Positions 6,708 through 6,835 of a stretch of DNA of 6,835 nt are shown piece after piece (the first letter of the stretch is position 1; every line of letters begins with the position of its first letter). The notes below the pieces were generated by a model. The model searched no databases. It saw only the letters and a program-made list of their open reading frames with translations, and had not been told where the DNA came from. A program made the position numbers and the translations under genes. Source of the stretch: an uncultured Veillonella sp. (lineage in GTDB: Bacteria; Bacillota_C; Negativicutes; Veillonellales; Veillonellaceae). The stretch is taken from contig CAAFRK010000305.1 in assembly GCA_900765235.1 (NCBI GenBank), forward strand, positions 1-6,835. Direction: 5' to 3'.

Positions 6708-6735
6708 CGGTAAAAAATTCTTAGAGAAAAGGAAA

Positions 6736-6797
6736 GAACCTCCTAGTGATAGAATGAAGTTGGTCTGGCAACCACAACATTTCAACATAGGAGGTTC
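6736..6797 (+). promoter_or_regulatory. Hairpin sequestering the tnpA ribosome-binding site
   Basis: GAACCTCCTA (6736-6745) is the exact reverse complement of TAGGAGGTTC (6788-6797), which contains the AGGAGG Shine-Dalgarno site (6789-6794). Inner complementary blocks, TGAA (6755-6758) with TTCA (6781-6784) and GTTG (6759-6762) with CAAC (6775-6778), would extend the fold. Any transcript that includes both arms would hide the site. IS200 of Salmonella is known to repress its transposase this way, so the same role is inferred here. Confidence 0.8.
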
Positions 6798-6798
6798 A

Positions 6799-6835
6799 AT
6801 GTCAATGAATGACGTAAAAAGCTTATCACATAGTA
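6799..6835 (+). CDS. tnpA: Y1 (HUH) transposase TnpA of IS200/IS605 family, N-terminus only
   Basis: The frame MSMNDVKSLSHS runs into the window end. The segment DVKSLSHS matches the usual opening of IS200-type TnpA (a short polar start, then KSLSHT/S before the conserved KYHIVF segment, which is not in view). The HUH motif and catalytic Tyr are also outside the window. The AGGAGG site at 6789-6794 lies 4 nt before ATG 6799 and 10 nt before ATG 6805, so the second ATG may be the true start. Completeness of the gene cannot be judged. Confidence 0.7.
   Translation, partial: MSMNDVKSLSHS

Larger units (their letters stand above)
6661..6835 (+). mobile_element. Left end of an IS200/IS605-family insertion sequence (truncated by window end)
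   Basis: The region after the lysS terminator has the hallmarks of an IS200-like left end. These are a compact GC-rich hairpin, a long non-coding stretch in which an inverted repeat covers the tnpA ribosome site, and the start of a protein matching the N-terminus of Y1 (HUH) TnpA transposases. Such elements move as single-stranded DNA, lack terminal inverted repeats and make no target duplication. The exact left boundary cannot be fixed by eye. It lies somewhere between the terminator T-tract (6656) and the hairpin foot (6687). Whether an accessory tnpB follows is not visible. Confidence 0.75.

Noticed and set aside
6423..6788. Minus-strand frame across the lysS end, the terminator and the IS left end
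   Set aside because: It would read through a strong terminator hairpin and two unrelated sequences, and its protein is not recognisable.

Overview
The window looks like a chromosomal housekeeping segment from a Negativicutes (diderm Firmicute), most likely Veillonella. The evidence is moderate AT-richness, A/G-rich Shine-Dalgarno sites close to start codons, Firmicute-type intrinsic terminators and the order birA-coaX-dusB-greA-lysS. The genus is inferred from protein flavour and gene order. No database search was possible.

Layout. Positions 2-61 hold the last codons of a rightward gene that begins outside the window. It meets a leftward gene (115-1458, minus strand) for a fused, ten-helix ThrE-family exporter. 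The two share a bidirectional terminator (84-110). A 171-bp divergent intergenic region (1459-1629) carries an extended -10 promoter for thrE and a good sigma-70 promoter for birA. A 20-bp near-palindrome with BirA-operator-like half-sites lies at the expected birA transcription start. Rightward from there run birA (biotin-protein ligase and repressor) and coaX (type III pantothenate kinase), only 9 nt apart. After an intrinsic terminator come dusB (tRNA-dihydrouridine synthase), a perfect consensus promoter plus a leader terminator, greA (transcript cleavage factor) and lysS (class II lysyl-tRNA synthetase). A strong terminator closes lysS. The last ~170 bp are the left end of an IS200/IS605-family insertion sequence, including its left-end hairpin, a hairpin that buries the ribosome-binding site, and the first 12 codons of tnpA.

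How it works together. birA and coaX supply cofactor functions (biotinylation and CoA synthesis). dusB, greA and lysS serve tRNA modification, transcription elongation and translation. The most interesting signals are regulatory. They are a possible self-operator of birA, intrinsic terminators sitting inside the leaders of both dusB and greA with little or no room for a promoter after them (the greA one resembling the E. coli GraL arrangement), and the translational lock on the transposase. I found no CRISPR array, RNA gene, phage gene or evident new multi-gene system.
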